From Blautia schinkii DSM 10518 (GTDB lineage: Bacteria; Bacillota; Clostridia; Lachnospirales; Lachnospiraceae): 64,000 bases of DNA. How positions within the stretch are numbered: the stretch's first letter is position 1; every line of letters starts with the position of its first letter. The stretch spans positions 124,001-188,000 of the forward strand of contig JNKJ01000003.1 in assembly GCA_000702025.1 (NCBI GenBank). Reading direction: 5' to 3'. The translations under genes and the position numbers were made by a program. Shown in pieces: positions 34,811-43,452 of this stretch. The notes under the pieces are model-generated. The model was not told where the DNA came from. It made no database searches and saw only the letters and a list, made by a program, of their open reading frames with translations.

Positions 34811-35461
34811 TTAAACATTTTCTTCCCCTAGTTTAGGTACAGCGTCAAGCAGAAGCTTCACTGCCGCCTGAGGATCATTCTTGGAAAACACTGCAGAAAT
34901 CACGGCGGCACCGTCGGCTCCGCAGCCATACAGCTTGTGGATATTTTCCAGTGTTATGCCGCCGATGGCAGCCACAGGAATGGGCACGGCACGGCAGATT
35001 TCACGGAGGGTTTCATAAGCAAGGGGAACTGTATTTGTTTTTGTACCCGAAGCAAAAACCGCTCCGCAGCCTAAGTAGGACGCTCCGGCTTTCCAGGCGG
35101 CCACTGCCTCATCGACATTGTGGGCGCTGGCACCGACAAGCTTTTGCTCTCCCAAAATGCGGACAGCCTTTTCCACAGCCATATCCTTAAGTCCCACGTG
35201 GACACCGTCGGCATTGATTTCTTTTGCAAGCTCTACATGGTCATTGATAATAAACGGGACATGATATGCGCTGCAGACTGCCTGTATTTTCTTTGCTTCA
35301 CGAATATAATCCTCTCCGGTAAGCTGTTTTTCACGAAACTGTACCATGGTCGCACCGGCTTTCAATGCTGCTTCCACCTTTTCGACCAGGGTTTCTCCTT
35401 CCTTCAGCCAGGTACGGTCTGTGATGAGATAGAGCTTGATTTGTTCTTTTTTCAACTGCAT
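34811..35461 (-). CDS. thiE: thiamin-phosphate synthase ThiE
   Basis: This TIM barrel of about 216 residues joins the pyrimidine and thiazole phosphates to thiamin phosphate. Conserved segments are YLITDRTWLKEGE, TMVQFREKQLTGEDY, IINDHVELAKEINADGVHVG, GASAHNVDEA and PVAAIGGITLEN. The ATG at 35461 (AGGAGG 8 nt upstream) is preferred to the longer frame from 35506. It has the full QFREK and DGVHVG motifs, so it is the likely true synthase of the two ThiE-like proteins in the operon. Confidence 0.93.
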   Translation of the reverse strand: MQLKKEQIKLYLITDRTWLKEGETLVEKVEAALKAGATMVQFREKQLTGEDYIREAKKIQAVCSAYHVPFIINDHVELAKEINADGVHVGLKDMAVEKAVRILGEQKLVGASAHNVDEAVAAWKAGASYLGCGAVFASGTKTNTVPLAYETLREICRAVPIPVAAIGGITLENIHKLYGCGADGAAVISAVFSKNDPQAAVKLLLDAVPKLGEENV

Positions 35462-35495
35462 TTTACTCCCTCCTGTCTGTTGTACAACGAAAGTC

Positions 35496-36815
35496 CTATT
35501 TCTCATCCAGCTTCAAAAGCTCTACCTTCTTACCCTCGAGAATCATATTGGTGGTGCGAACTGCACACATTTTGCCGCACATGGAGCAGGTGTGGCGGTC
35601 AGACGGCGGCGTAGATTCATAATAGGCTCGCGCTTTTTCCTCATCAATGGCTATGGAGAACATCTCCTCCCAGTCTACCTTATGGCGCGCTTCTGACATA
35701 CGGTTGTCTGCTTCTCTTGCGCCTTTCACACCCTTGGCAATGTCTGCCGCGTGTGCCGCGATTTTTGTGGCGATGATGCCTTCCTTTACATCTGCGAGAT
35801 CCGGCAGGCGGAGATGCTCTGCCGGGGTTACATAGCAGAGGAAATCAGCTCCGCTGGCAGCAGCCACGGCCCCTCCGATGGCCGCGGTAATATGGTCGTA
35901 ACCGGGAGCAATGTCCGTTACCAGCGGCCCTAATACATAAAACGGAGCATTATGACAGAGACGCTTTTCCATTTTCATGTTCGAGGCGATTTCATCCAAA
36001 GCCATATGTCCCGGCCCCTCGACCATCACCTGCACATCGTGCTCCCAGGCCCATTTGGTAAGATTTCCAAGCTCAATCAGTTCGCAGAGCTGGCCTGCGT
36101 CTGAGCTGTCGTCAATACAGCCCGGCCGCAGTGCATCGCCGAGACTGATTGTTACATCATAGCGGCGCAAAATCTCCAGTACATCATCATAGTATTCATA
36201 AAATGGATTTTCATTTCCGGTCATCTCCATCCACGCGAAAAGCAGAGAGCCGCCGCGGGATACAATGTTCATTCTTCTTCTGTCACGCTTAAATGCCTCA
36301 ACGGTCCTTCTGTTGATCCCTGCGTGTATGGTCATGAAATCTACGCCTTCCTTTGCATGGGCTTCTATTACCCTCAGGAAATCCTTTGCGGTGATTTCCA
36401 GCAAATCTTTTTCCAGGTATCCGATGGCATCATACATGGGCACGGTCCCAATCATAGCCGGTGACTTTTTTATGAGTTCCTGGCGGAACACATTCGTCTT
36501 CCCGTAATTGCTGAGGTCCATGATGGATTCTGCCCCGTATTTGATTGCTAAATCTACCTTCTGCATTTCCATGTCATAATCCTTGCAGTCACCGGAAATC
36601 CCTAAATTGACATTGATTTTTGTTTTGAGTCCGGTTCCGATTCCCTCCGGGGAAAGGGAATTATGGTAAATATTTGCAGGTATTGCCACCTGTCCGCAGG
36701 CCACCAGTTCCATCAGTTTGTCGACATTTATCTCTTCCTTTGCCGACACAATCTCCATTTCCGGAGTGATGATTCCCTTTTTTGCAGCTTCCATCTGGGT
36801 ACAGTAATCTTTCAT
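35496..36815 (-). CDS. thiC: phosphomethylpyrimidine synthase ThiC
   Basis: The enzyme converts aminoimidazole ribotide to hydroxymethylpyrimidine phosphate by noncanonical radical SAM chemistry. It has about 439 residues and lacks the N-terminal domain of the E. coli form, as is usual in Clostridia. The C-terminal cluster motif is CSMCGKMCA. Other signatures are [11 protein letters not shown] and [12 protein letters not shown] place the start at ATG 36815 ([15 protein letters not shown]) with AGGAGG 12 nt upstream; a GTG at 36848 is possible but unneeded. It is the first gene behind the TPP riboswitch. Confidence 0.95.
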   Translation of the reverse strand: MKDYCTQMEAAKKGIITPEMEIVSAKEEINVDKLMELVACGQVAIPANIYHNSLSPEGIGTGLKTKINVNLGISGDCKDYDMEMQKVDLAIKYGAESIMDLSNYGKTNVFRQELIKKSPAMIGTVPMYDAIGYLEKDLLEITAKDFLRVIEAHAKEGVDFMTIHAGINRRTVEAFKRDRRRMNIVSRGGSLLFAWMEMTGNENPFYEYYDDVLEILRRYDVTISLGDALRPGCIDDSSDAGQLCELIELGNLTKWAWEHDVQVMVEGPGHMALDEIASNMKMEKRLCHNAPFYVLGPLVTDIAPGYDHITAAIGGAVAAASGADFLCYVTPAEHLRLPDLADVKEGIIATKIAAHAADIAKGVKGAREADNRMSEARHKVDWEEMFSIAIDEEKARAYYESTPPSDRHTCSMCGKMCAVRTTNMILEGKKVELLKLDEK

Positions 36816-36875
36816 AAGCTTTCTAATCCTCCTGTTTGTGACTGTCACTGGATAGCTGCCGCTTTTCTATGACGC

Positions 36876-36904
36876 AAAAAAATCCTGCCAGGAATCCTGA
36901 CAGG
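36876..36904 (-). terminator. riboswitch-controlled terminator ahead of thiC
   Basis: On the minus strand, CCTGTCAGG and CCTGGCAGG (36904-36884, one G-U pair) form a 9-bp stem with a 3-nt loop, followed by seven Ts. Its position between the TPP aptamer and thiC indicates control by premature termination. Confidence 0.85.
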
Positions 36905-36947
36905 AATAGAATATGCGCGTTTTTCGTATACAAAAAACACTCGCAGC

Positions 36948-37047
36948 CTGTAATGATCCCTACGCTGGCATTATCCAGATCAGGTTAATGGGTTTAAAAA
37001 CGAATTAGTTTTAATCTCAGCCGGCTTTCACCAGCTCCCCGTTGTTA
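36948..37047 (-). promoter_or_regulatory. TPP riboswitch (THI element)
   Basis: The minus strand carries the conserved aptamer parts in order: GGGGAGCTGGTGAAAGCC, GGCTGAGAT, then ACCTGATCTGGATAATGCC and AGCGTAGGGA. The variable P3 region is GATTAAAACTAATTCGTTTTTAA-like and AT-rich. Thiamin pyrophosphate binding should favour the terminator at 36876-36904 and shut off the operon. Confidence 0.97.
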
Positions 37048-37052
37048 GGGTT

Positions 37053-37080
37053 AGTTTAGCACATTATCATGGTTTGTCAA
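37053..37080 (-). promoter_or_regulatory. promoter of the thiamin operon
   Basis: On the minus strand there is an exact TTGACA (complement of 37075-37080), a 16-nt spacer and TAAACT (complement of 37053-37058), immediately upstream of the aptamer. Confidence 0.75.
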
Positions 37081-37230
37081 GTGGGTTCTTTCCAGAAAAT
37101 TGTCACGTGAATTGCAGAGGCTATCGGGGTACGGCATTTATGGGTTGCTATTCGGAGCTTGAGCATTTAAAATAAAGGGTATCAGTGCGGGAAAAGTTGT
37201 TTATTATGGATGAGATGAAGGAGCAGTGGT

Positions 37231-37896
37231 ATGGCAGTTATTTTAGTGGCAGAGGATGACAGGCAAATGCGGGACATTGTTGTTGACTATATGAAGAAGG
37301 GCGGACATTCCTGTGTGACTGCGGAGGATGGTATCGAGGCTGTGACTGTTTTGAAAAACCATTCTGTAGATTTGATCATTTTAGATATCCGTATGCCTTT
37401 TCTGGATGGTTTTTCTGTGTGCCGGATGGCGAGGGAAATCACGCAGATACCGCTGCTCTTTTTAACGGCAAAGGTGAGTGAAGAGGATAAACTCCGGGGG
37501 TATGAATATGGAGCGGACGATTATGTAACCAAGCCATTTAGCCCTAAGGTGCTGCTGGCTAAGGTCAATGCTCTACTGCGCAGGTCTTCTCTCTGCCCTT
37601 CACAAAATGCTATAAATATTGGCGGGATTTCTCTGATTCCTGCCTCTCGCGTGGTTTATGTTCATGGCGAAGCCATACCGTTCACACACAAGGAGTTTGA
37701 ACTTCTTTACCTGTTTATGCAGAATCCTAACCAGGTATTTACAAGGGAGCAGCTGCTTGGGCGTATCTGGGGGTACGATTTTGAGGGCAGCACCAGGACG
37801 GTGGACACGCATATCAAGACCCTGCGGCAAAAGCTGGGGGATGAGGGCGGACATATTGTTACGCTGATACGTTCCGGTTATAAATTTGATGTCTGA
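37231..37896 (+). CDS. OmpR/PhoB-family response regulator
   Basis: This 221-residue regulator has a receiver domain (VAEDDRQMR, phospho-acceptor in LIILDIRMPFLDG, K in DDYVTKPFSP) and a winged-helix output domain (FTHKEFELLYLFMQNP; VDTHIKTLRQKLG). Its ribosome site is AAGGAG. It is followed by its kinase and then a transporter operon it probably controls. Confidence 0.93.
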   Translation: MAVILVAEDDRQMRDIVVDYMKKGGHSCVTAEDGIEAVTVLKNHSVDLIILDIRMPFLDGFSVCRMAREITQIPLLFLTAKVSEEDKLRGYEYGADDYVTKPFSPKVLLAKVNALLRRSSLCPSQNAINIGGISLIPASRVVYVHGEAIPFTHKEFELLYLFMQNPNQVFTREQLLGRIWGYDFEGSTRTVDTHIKTLRQKLGDEGGHIVTLIRSGYKFDV

Positions 37897-37960
37897 GCAA
37901 TAGTTGCGGCCGGCCTTGTGCACAGCCGGACCCAGACCAAAAGAGAAGGAAAAATGAACA

Positions 37961-39085
37961 ATGTCAAAAAAATTATTTGGTTTGAACACTGTACGAAAAA
38001 AGGTACTGCTGCTGTCCAAACTTCTGGGCGGGACAATCCTGGTATTTTATCTTCTGACGTCTGAGCTTGCGCCGAATCAGAGTGTCGCATTCTGGGTGTG
38101 GTTTTTTCTTTTGACAGTTACCATTTTAGGCGCAGACCATCTGTTGGAAAAGATGATTTCAAGACCTTTACGGTCCATAAACAAAACCGCACAGCAGATG
38201 GCAGAGCTGGATGGGGATGCACACTGCAGCCTAAAATCCAATGATGAATTCGGGGAATTAGCACATAGTCTTAATCTCATGTTTGACAATCTGAACAATA
38301 CGCTTGAAAAGCTGGAAACAGCGAATCTCCGGTTGGAGGAAGCCAATATAAGACTAACAGAGGATGTAGGTCTGAAGAGAGCCCTATTGGATGAGCGCAA
38401 AGAGCTGGCTGACTCCCTGTCCCATGAGATGAAAACACCGCTTGGCATCATCCGTGCCTATACAGAGGGACTTCGCGAGGAGATTGATGAAGAAAAAAGG
38501 CAGCACTACACAGAGACGATTTTAAACGCTGTCTGGCAGATGGATGAGATGATCGTATCCCTCCTCGATCTGTCCGCCCTTGAAGCAGGCGCCAGTAAGC
38601 TAAAAAATGAAAGTTTTGATTTTGTCGAACTGACGGAGACTGTGGCCGGACGTTTACTCATAGATATTCCTGACCATGATTTTCATTTATCTTATGAACT
38701 GCCGAAGGAAAAAATCCATATATATGCGGATAAAGACCGGATGAGGCAGGTACTCACCAATCTGATTGAAAATGGAAAAAAATATGTAAGTTCTGAAGGT
38801 GAGCTCAGAATTGCAATCTATATGTGCAGCCCAGGCCTTGTACATTTTTCCATTTTCAATGAGGGAGATAATATTCCCGAGGCAGAGCTTCCTAAAGTCT
38901 GGAAAAGATTTTATCGAGGTGTCTCTCCTGCAAATGGTTCGGGCAGCGGTCTCGGTCTGTCTATCGTATCACAGATTCTCACTGCATACGGAGCTGATTA
39001 TGGGGTGAAAAATCATGCGAACGGAGTGGAGTTCTATTTCAATTTTCCTGTAGAATCATCCAGTGTTCATCACCTGCAGCAATGA
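37961..39085 (+). CDS. sensor histidine kinase
   Basis: This 374-residue kinase has two membrane helices with a very short loop between them (LGGTILVFYLLTSE and VAFWVWFFLLTVTILGA), then HAMP, a coiled coil, HisKA (SLSHEMKTPLGIIRAYTEG) and HATPase (GSGSGLGLSIVSQIL). The minimal extracellular loop suggests that it senses an event in the membrane, perhaps through the transporter encoded downstream. It follows the regulator by 64 bp. Confidence 0.92.
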   Translation: MSKKLFGLNTVRKKVLLLSKLLGGTILVFYLLTSELAPNQSVAFWVWFFLLTVTILGADHLLEKMISRPLRSINKTAQQMAELDGDAHCSLKSNDEFGELAHSLNLMFDNLNNTLEKLETANLRLEEANIRLTEDVGLKRALLDERKELADSLSHEMKTPLGIIRAYTEGLREEIDEEKRQHYTETILNAVWQMDEMIVSLLDLSALEAGASKLKNESFDFVELTETVAGRLLIDIPDHDFHLSYELPKEKIHIYADKDRMRQVLTNLIENGKKYVSSEGELRIAIYMCSPGLVHFSIFNEGDNIPEAELPKVWKRFYRGVSPANGSGSGLGLSIVSQILTAYGADYGVKNHANGVEFYFNFPVESSSVHHLQQ

Positions 39086-39110
39086 AAGTTTCGTGTGCCC
39101 ATAGGATAAT

Positions 39111-39126
39111 TTCACACCAACTTCAC
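39111..39126 (+). promoter_or_regulatory. candidate response-regulator binding repeat
   Basis: TTCAC occurs at 39111-39115 and again at 39122-39126, an 11-bp period typical of OmpR-family half-sites. It lies between the kinase and the transporter genes. A third TTCAC at 39144 is out of phase. This is a weak call. Confidence 0.3.
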
Positions 39127-39165
39127 CTCCGCACCACTTCTTATTCACCTGTAATTACTAAACTT

Positions 39166-39215
39166 CCTTTCAAAGAGGGGAACACTCTTCTCCCCTGCTG
39201 AAAGGAGGTTTTTTT
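39166..39215 (+). promoter_or_regulatory. hairpin plus T run overlapping the ribosome site of the small membrane protein
   Basis: CCTTTCA (39166-39172) pairs with TGAAAGG (39199-39205), with an inner stem GGGGA (39177-39181) and TCCCC (39191-39195). The 3' arm contains the first part of the AAAGGAGG ribosome site and is followed by a run of Ts just before ATG 39216. It could act as an attenuator or sequester the ribosome site. Confidence 0.5.
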
Positions 39216-39365
39216 ATGCTTTTAGGTTTAGAATGGTACTGGTGGCTTGTGATTCTTGTATTGGTGGTTGTCTTGCTCGCGCTGAAAATTAAATTTATAG
39301 AGTGGTGGGGACAACATAAGCGCAATTCGCACAAGCAAAAAGAGAAGTGGGGTGACGAAGAATGA
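39216..39365 (+). CDS. 49-residue single-span membrane protein ahead of ABC genes
   Basis: A 49-codon frame starts at ATG 39216 (AAAGGAGG 8-9 nt upstream) and ends in TGA at 39363-39365, overlapping the ATG of the ATPase gene by 4 bp. It has one hydrophobic helix (WWLVILVLVVVLLALKI) and a basic hydrophilic tail (WWGQHKRNSHKQKEKWG). The overlap shows it is translated together with the transporter. It could be an accessory or regulatory subunit of the ABC transporter or interact with the kinase. I recognise no named family. Confidence 0.75.
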   Translation: MLLGLEWYWWLVILVLVVVLLALKIKFIEWWGQHKRNSHKQKEKWGDEE

Positions 39366-40105
39366 TAGAAGTACAGCAACTTACCTTTTCCTACAAAAAA
39401 AGCAGGGAAACACTGCATGGCCTCACCTTTTCTGTATCGGACGGAGAAATTTTCGGGTTTCTTGGGCCTAACGGTTCGGGGAAGTCAACCACCCAGAAAA
39501 TTCTTACAGGAATTCTAAAGGGGTATGGTGGTACTGTACATCTTATGGGACAGAAACCATCAAATAATCTACGTGAATTCCATGAAAATATCGGCGTGCT
39601 TTTTGAGTTTCCTTACCTTTACACAAACCTGAGCGCCCTGGATAATCTTAATTATTTTGCCTCTTTTTATCCTGCAGACAGAAGGCGTGATGCAAACGAG
39701 CTTCTGAAAAAACTGGAGTTTAAAATGGAGTACCTGAAAAAACCTGTATCCTCCTACTCTAAGGGGATGCGTCAGCGTGTGAGCATGGCAAGGGCGCTTA
39801 TAAACCAACCACGGCTTTTATTTTTGGATGAACCCACCAGCGGCCTTGACCCCGCAGGGGCGGTCCTCTTCCGCAGGCTCATTGAGGAGGAACGCAATAA
39901 AGGCACCACGATTTTTCTCACCACCCACAATATGCAGGACGCAGACTTGCTCTGTGACCGGGTGGCATTTATTGCCGATGGGGAAATAAAAGCTTTAGAT
40001 ACCCCGAATCAGCTAAAAGAAAAAAACAGGTTGATGAGCAATGACAACAGGGAGTCCACTCTTGAGGATGTTTTCATCCGTTGTACAGGAAGGGGGCTTT
40101 CCTGA
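39362..40105 (+). CDS. ABC transporter ATPase
   Basis: The subunit has 247 residues: Walker A GPNGSGKST, signature YSKGMRQRVSMARAL, Walker B RLLFLDEPTSGLDP and H-loop TTHNM. It is of the DRA/NatA-like ABC-2 exporter type. It is translationally coupled to the small membrane protein upstream and to the first permease downstream (TGATG overlap). Confidence 0.93.
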   Translation: MIEVQQLTFSYKKSRETLHGLTFSVSDGEIFGFLGPNGSGKSTTQKILTGILKGYGGTVHLMGQKPSNNLREFHENIGVLFEFPYLYTNLSALDNLNYFASFYPADRRRDANELLKKLEFKMEYLKKPVSSYSKGMRQRVSMARALINQPRLLFLDEPTSGLDPAGAVLFRRLIEEERNKGTTIFLTTHNMQDADLLCDRVAFIADGEIKALDTPNQLKEKNRLMSNDNRESTLEDVFIRCTGRGLS

Positions 40106-41133
40106 TGACACATCATTTCTTTTTGCTTTTGCGCAAAGACCTGCGGCTGATGCTTGCCGGAAAATTTTTCCTGCTGGCGCTTGGCTCTCTCCTGTTCTAT
40201 TCCTTGTACATCAATCTTTTTTATGCGAAGACAGACCAGGATATTTATCCGGTCTATGTATATGGCACTCACCATACACTGCCAAAAAACATGGATGCCA
40301 TACACTTCACGAACAGCCTGGAGGAGCTGAACGATAAATGTATGGATGGTTATTCTGTAGGTATTGATGCAAGCGGTGAAAATATCAATATTGTTATGAA
40401 ATCAAGCGATATAAATACCATTGATGCCTTGCGTGTGCAATATGCTGAAAGTTTTTTGCAGTATCCCGGCAGGATTGATGAAGCAGATAAGTTCTTATCG
40501 AACTTTCGGGAGCCTGAGAAACTCATCAAAAACAACAGCCTGGAGCTAAAAAACCGCAGAGAAATCACCTGTGAATTTCTGTTTTTCGAGCTTGCGGCAG
40601 TTGGGTTCCTGGGTCTGGCCTCCCTGATGTTTAAGGAAAAGGAAATGGGGGTGATTCGGGTGTATGGAATACTTCCGGGGAATGTGTGGGCATTTATTTT
40701 TTCAAAGCTCACATTATTTGTTGTGTCAGATTTGGTATTTTGCATATTACTGACACTCATCAATGTCGGATGGAAGCCGTGTATCGCTGTATTGCCTGCC
40801 GTGCTCGTACAAACGGGAATACTTTCGATGATCATGTCGCTGGCAGGATTATTATGCTCGGTTTGTGTCTCGGATTTCCGTCAATTTTCTTTGCTGTATC
40901 TGGTGCTGGCGATTTTTGTTACCACACCTGTTTTTCTCGTTGGGCAGACTTCTGTGAAACTGGACTGGATGCTCTATCACCCCATGTATCACCTGTTTAT
41001 GCAGATGAAGGGCGCTTACTTTTCTTCTGTGACGTCAGGATTTGTTTACTATGCTGTGTGTACGGCGGCAATCATAGTTTTGCTCTGTGCTGTGTACAGG
41101 GCGATGCAGAGAGAAATGGCTAAGGAGGGCTGA
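40105..41133 (+). CDS. ABC-2-like transporter permease
   Basis: This protein of about 342 residues has an N-terminal helix (FFLLALGSLLFYSLYINLF), an extracytoplasmic segment of about 130 residues and five or six C-terminal helices, the ABC-2 layout. The start is ATG 40105, overlapping the ATPase stop; the longer open frame to 40081 is not needed. Fluoroquinolone-exporter-like permease pairs have this shape, but the substrate is unknown. Confidence 0.88.
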   Translation: MTHHFFLLLRKDLRLMLAGKFFLLALGSLLFYSLYINLFYAKTDQDIYPVYVYGTHHTLPKNMDAIHFTNSLEELNDKCMDGYSVGIDASGENINIVMKSSDINTIDALRVQYAESFLQYPGRIDEADKFLSNFREPEKLIKNNSLELKNRREITCEFLFFELAAVGFLGLASLMFKEKEMGVIRVYGILPGNVWAFIFSKLTLFVVSDLVFCILLTLINVGWKPCIAVLPAVLVQTGILSMIMSLAGLLCSVCVSDFRQFSLLYLVLAIFVTTPVFLVGQTSVKLDWMLYHPMYHLFMQMKGAYFSSVTSGFVYYAVCTAAIIVLLCAVYRAMQREMAKEG

Positions 41134-42179
41134 TGATGACAGGGTTTTGGTATCAAATAAAAAATATACGGCGCGATAAATTATGTATTCTTACATTTCT
41201 CCTTCCGGTTATCGCAGGTCTTGGTCTTCATCTGCTGCCTGGGATGAATTTAACTGCACTGAGTGAGCCTTTATTTGGAGTCATCTGCGAGGAGCTTCCG
41301 TCCGGCACGGAAACCTGGCTTCGGGGAATCGGGAAAGTGACTGTATATAAAACGGAAAATGAAATGCGGCAGGATATCCTGGAGCCATCCACGCAAATGA
41401 TAGGTGTACGAAAAGATGGACAGAACATCCGGACTATCATCTCTGGTGATGAGCTTTCACTCAACAGAAAAATTGCCGGCCTGCTCCCAAAGCTGGAACA
41501 AAACCGGCAATTTACTAATTCCATATATGATGATACACAGAGTTCTGCGAATCCAGACCTGACGCTCAGCATACTCCCTGCAGAAGATAACCGTGACACA
41601 CTGCTCTCCCTGCTTGCCGCTATCACAATGGTAACCGCCATGTTTATGGGTTGTACTTTTAATGCCATGAGCCTTATCAAGGAAAAAGAGGATGGCATCA
41701 ATTTTATCAACGAAATCCTGCCAATCACACAGCATCAGTATCTTTTGCAAAAAATCCTCCTGGGATTTCTCGGTGGGATACTCTCTGCCACTATAACTGC
41801 ATGGATATGCATCAAACCGCAGGTCTCACAGATGCCCTTTCTGCTCCTGCTTATCCTTCTGTCTACTTTTTTAGCTGCGTTGACAGGTTTGTTTATTGGA
41901 CACTTTTCCCGGGAGCTGATGGCAGGGATTGTGATGATTAAGGCTGTGATGATCTTATTCATTGCCCCGCCCATCCTTTTCTATCTGACGCTTCCGGCAG
42001 ACAGTTCCCTTTACACATTGACCTGTCTGCTGCCCTCAAGCGCCGCATTTTATGGGCTTATGGACCTGCTTACCGCACAGGCACTCCACCCTCTCCGGTA
42101 TATCTTTCCCCTGGTTTGTCACTGTGCCGCGTGGTCGTTGGTGTTTGTTTTCATAAAGCGTAAAAAACTATCTGCATGA
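41133..42179 (+). CDS. second ABC-2-like transporter permease
   Basis: This 348-residue protein has an N-terminal helix (LCILTFLLPVIAGLGLHLL), a soluble domain of about 130 residues and a block of six helices from about residue 165 (LLSLLAAITMVTAMFMGC). Its start codon overlaps the stop of the first permease. With the ATPase it should form a heteromeric exporter. The gene ends 11 bp from the convergent aldo/keto reductase gene. Confidence 0.88.
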   Translation: MMTGFWYQIKNIRRDKLCILTFLLPVIAGLGLHLLPGMNLTALSEPLFGVICEELPSGTETWLRGIGKVTVYKTENEMRQDILEPSTQMIGVRKDGQNIRTIISGDELSLNRKIAGLLPKLEQNRQFTNSIYDDTQSSANPDLTLSILPAEDNRDTLLSLLAAITMVTAMFMGCTFNAMSLIKEKEDGINFINEILPITQHQYLLQKILLGFLGGILSATITAWICIKPQVSQMPFLLLLILLSTFLAALTGLFIGHFSRELMAGIVMIKAVMILFIAPPILFYLTLPADSSLYTLTCLLPSSAAFYGLMDLLTAQALHPLRYIFPLVCHCAAWSLVFVFIKRKKLSA

Positions 42180-42189
42180 CGGTCCATGC

Positions 42190-43332
42190 TTATGCAAACA
42201 GCTCCTCAGCTTTTTGCATGCGCTCCGCCACCTTTACTCCGAAGGGGCAGCGTTCCTCACAGCCTCCGCAGGCTACGCAGTCCTTGCCATTGGCGGAAAG
42301 ATCGTTATAGTGTGCTTTGACCGTTGCCGGAACCTCTGGCTGCATAAGTGCCAGGTCATATAATTTGTTTACCATGGCAATGTCGATGTCCACCGGGCAG
42401 GGCGCGCAGTGGCCGCAGTATGTACACATACCATAATAAGCATGGGCAGGAGCTTTCGCCAATACACTGGCGTAATCCTTTTCCTCATCCGTCGCAGTCT
42501 CATAAGCGACCGCCTGATCTACATGAGCGGTGGTATCATATCCTGCCAAAACGCTGGCCACTGCCGGGCGGGTAAGGGCATAGTGGAGACACTGGACCGG
42601 GGTAAGCGCCACTCCAAAGGGTGATGCAGATGCGTTAAACAGACGGCCTCCCGCATACCCTTTCATAACCGTGATACCCACACCGTTCTGCTCACAGATT
42701 TGGTAAAGCTCCGCCCGTTCAGGCGCAATGCCGCCCAGGTTCTCATCGTAGGTTTCCTTGAAATAGTCTTCGATATTCTCGCTTGCAGGAAGCATGTCAA
42801 AGGCCGGATTGATGCTGAATAAAATCATTTCAATCCTGCCGCTCTCTGCAGCCATACGGGCCACAGCGGGGTTGTGGGTGCTCATGCCGATGTGACGAAT
42901 CACGCCTTTTTCCTTTAACTCCTGTGCATATGCGTAGAATTCGCCGGACATAATTTTTTTGTACTCTTCTGCTTCGTCTACAAAGTGAATCATTCCCAGA
43001 TCAATATAATCCGTTCCCAGACGTTCCATTAAATCTGCAAACGCCTCTTTAGCGATTTTCAGATCGCGTGTTTTCACATACTGTCCATCCTGCCAGGTGG
43101 AGCCTAAATGTCCCTGGATGATCCAGCGTTCTCTTTTTCCCTTGATCGCCGCGCCAATGTTTGAGCGCACATTTGGCTCTGACATCCAGCAGTCAAGAAT
43201 ATTTATGCCACAGGCCTCACAGTGATCAATCACTTCTTTGATTTCCTGAGCGTTATGTCTCTCCAGCCACTCCGCTCCAAGGCCGATTTCACTGACCTTT
43301 AAACCGGTCTTTCCCAATTCTCTGTATCTCAT
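42190..43332 (-). CDS. aldo/keto reductase with C-terminal 4Fe-4S cluster domain
   Basis: The 380-residue protein has an aldo/keto reductase barrel (GKTGLKVSEIGLGAEWL, the catalytic Tyr region near DYIDLGMIHFVDE and HIGMSTHNP) and a ferredoxin-like tail with two cysteine clusters (CTYCGHCAPCP and CVACGGCEERCPFG). This fused type is common in strict anaerobes and probably takes electrons from ferredoxin or passes them on. Its substrate is unknown. It is transcribed in the same direction as the glycosidase cluster to its right, but 120 bp separate them. Confidence 0.9.
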   Translation of the reverse strand: MRYRELGKTGLKVSEIGLGAEWLERHNAQEIKEVIDHCEACGINILDCWMSEPNVRSNIGAAIKGKRERWIIQGHLGSTWQDGQYVKTRDLKIAKEAFADLMERLGTDYIDLGMIHFVDEAEEYKKIMSGEFYAYAQELKEKGVIRHIGMSTHNPAVARMAAESGRIEMILFSINPAFDMLPASENIEDYFKETYDENLGGIAPERAELYQICEQNGVGITVMKGYAGGRLFNASASPFGVALTPVQCLHYALTRPAVASVLAGYDTTAHVDQAVAYETATDEEKDYASVLAKAPAHAYYGMCTYCGHCAPCPVDIDIAMVNKLYDLALMQPEVPATVKAHYNDLSANGKDCVACGGCEERCPFGVKVAERMQKAEELFA

Positions 43333-43452
43333 TCATTTGTCCTCCCATACTTTGATAGTCGCGGCAGCGCACATACAGACAGGCGTCCGCTTTGCTACAA
43401 TTCTATCACATCTTAGTTGTCGTGTCACTGCCGCCGTTCAAGTATACCGGCA

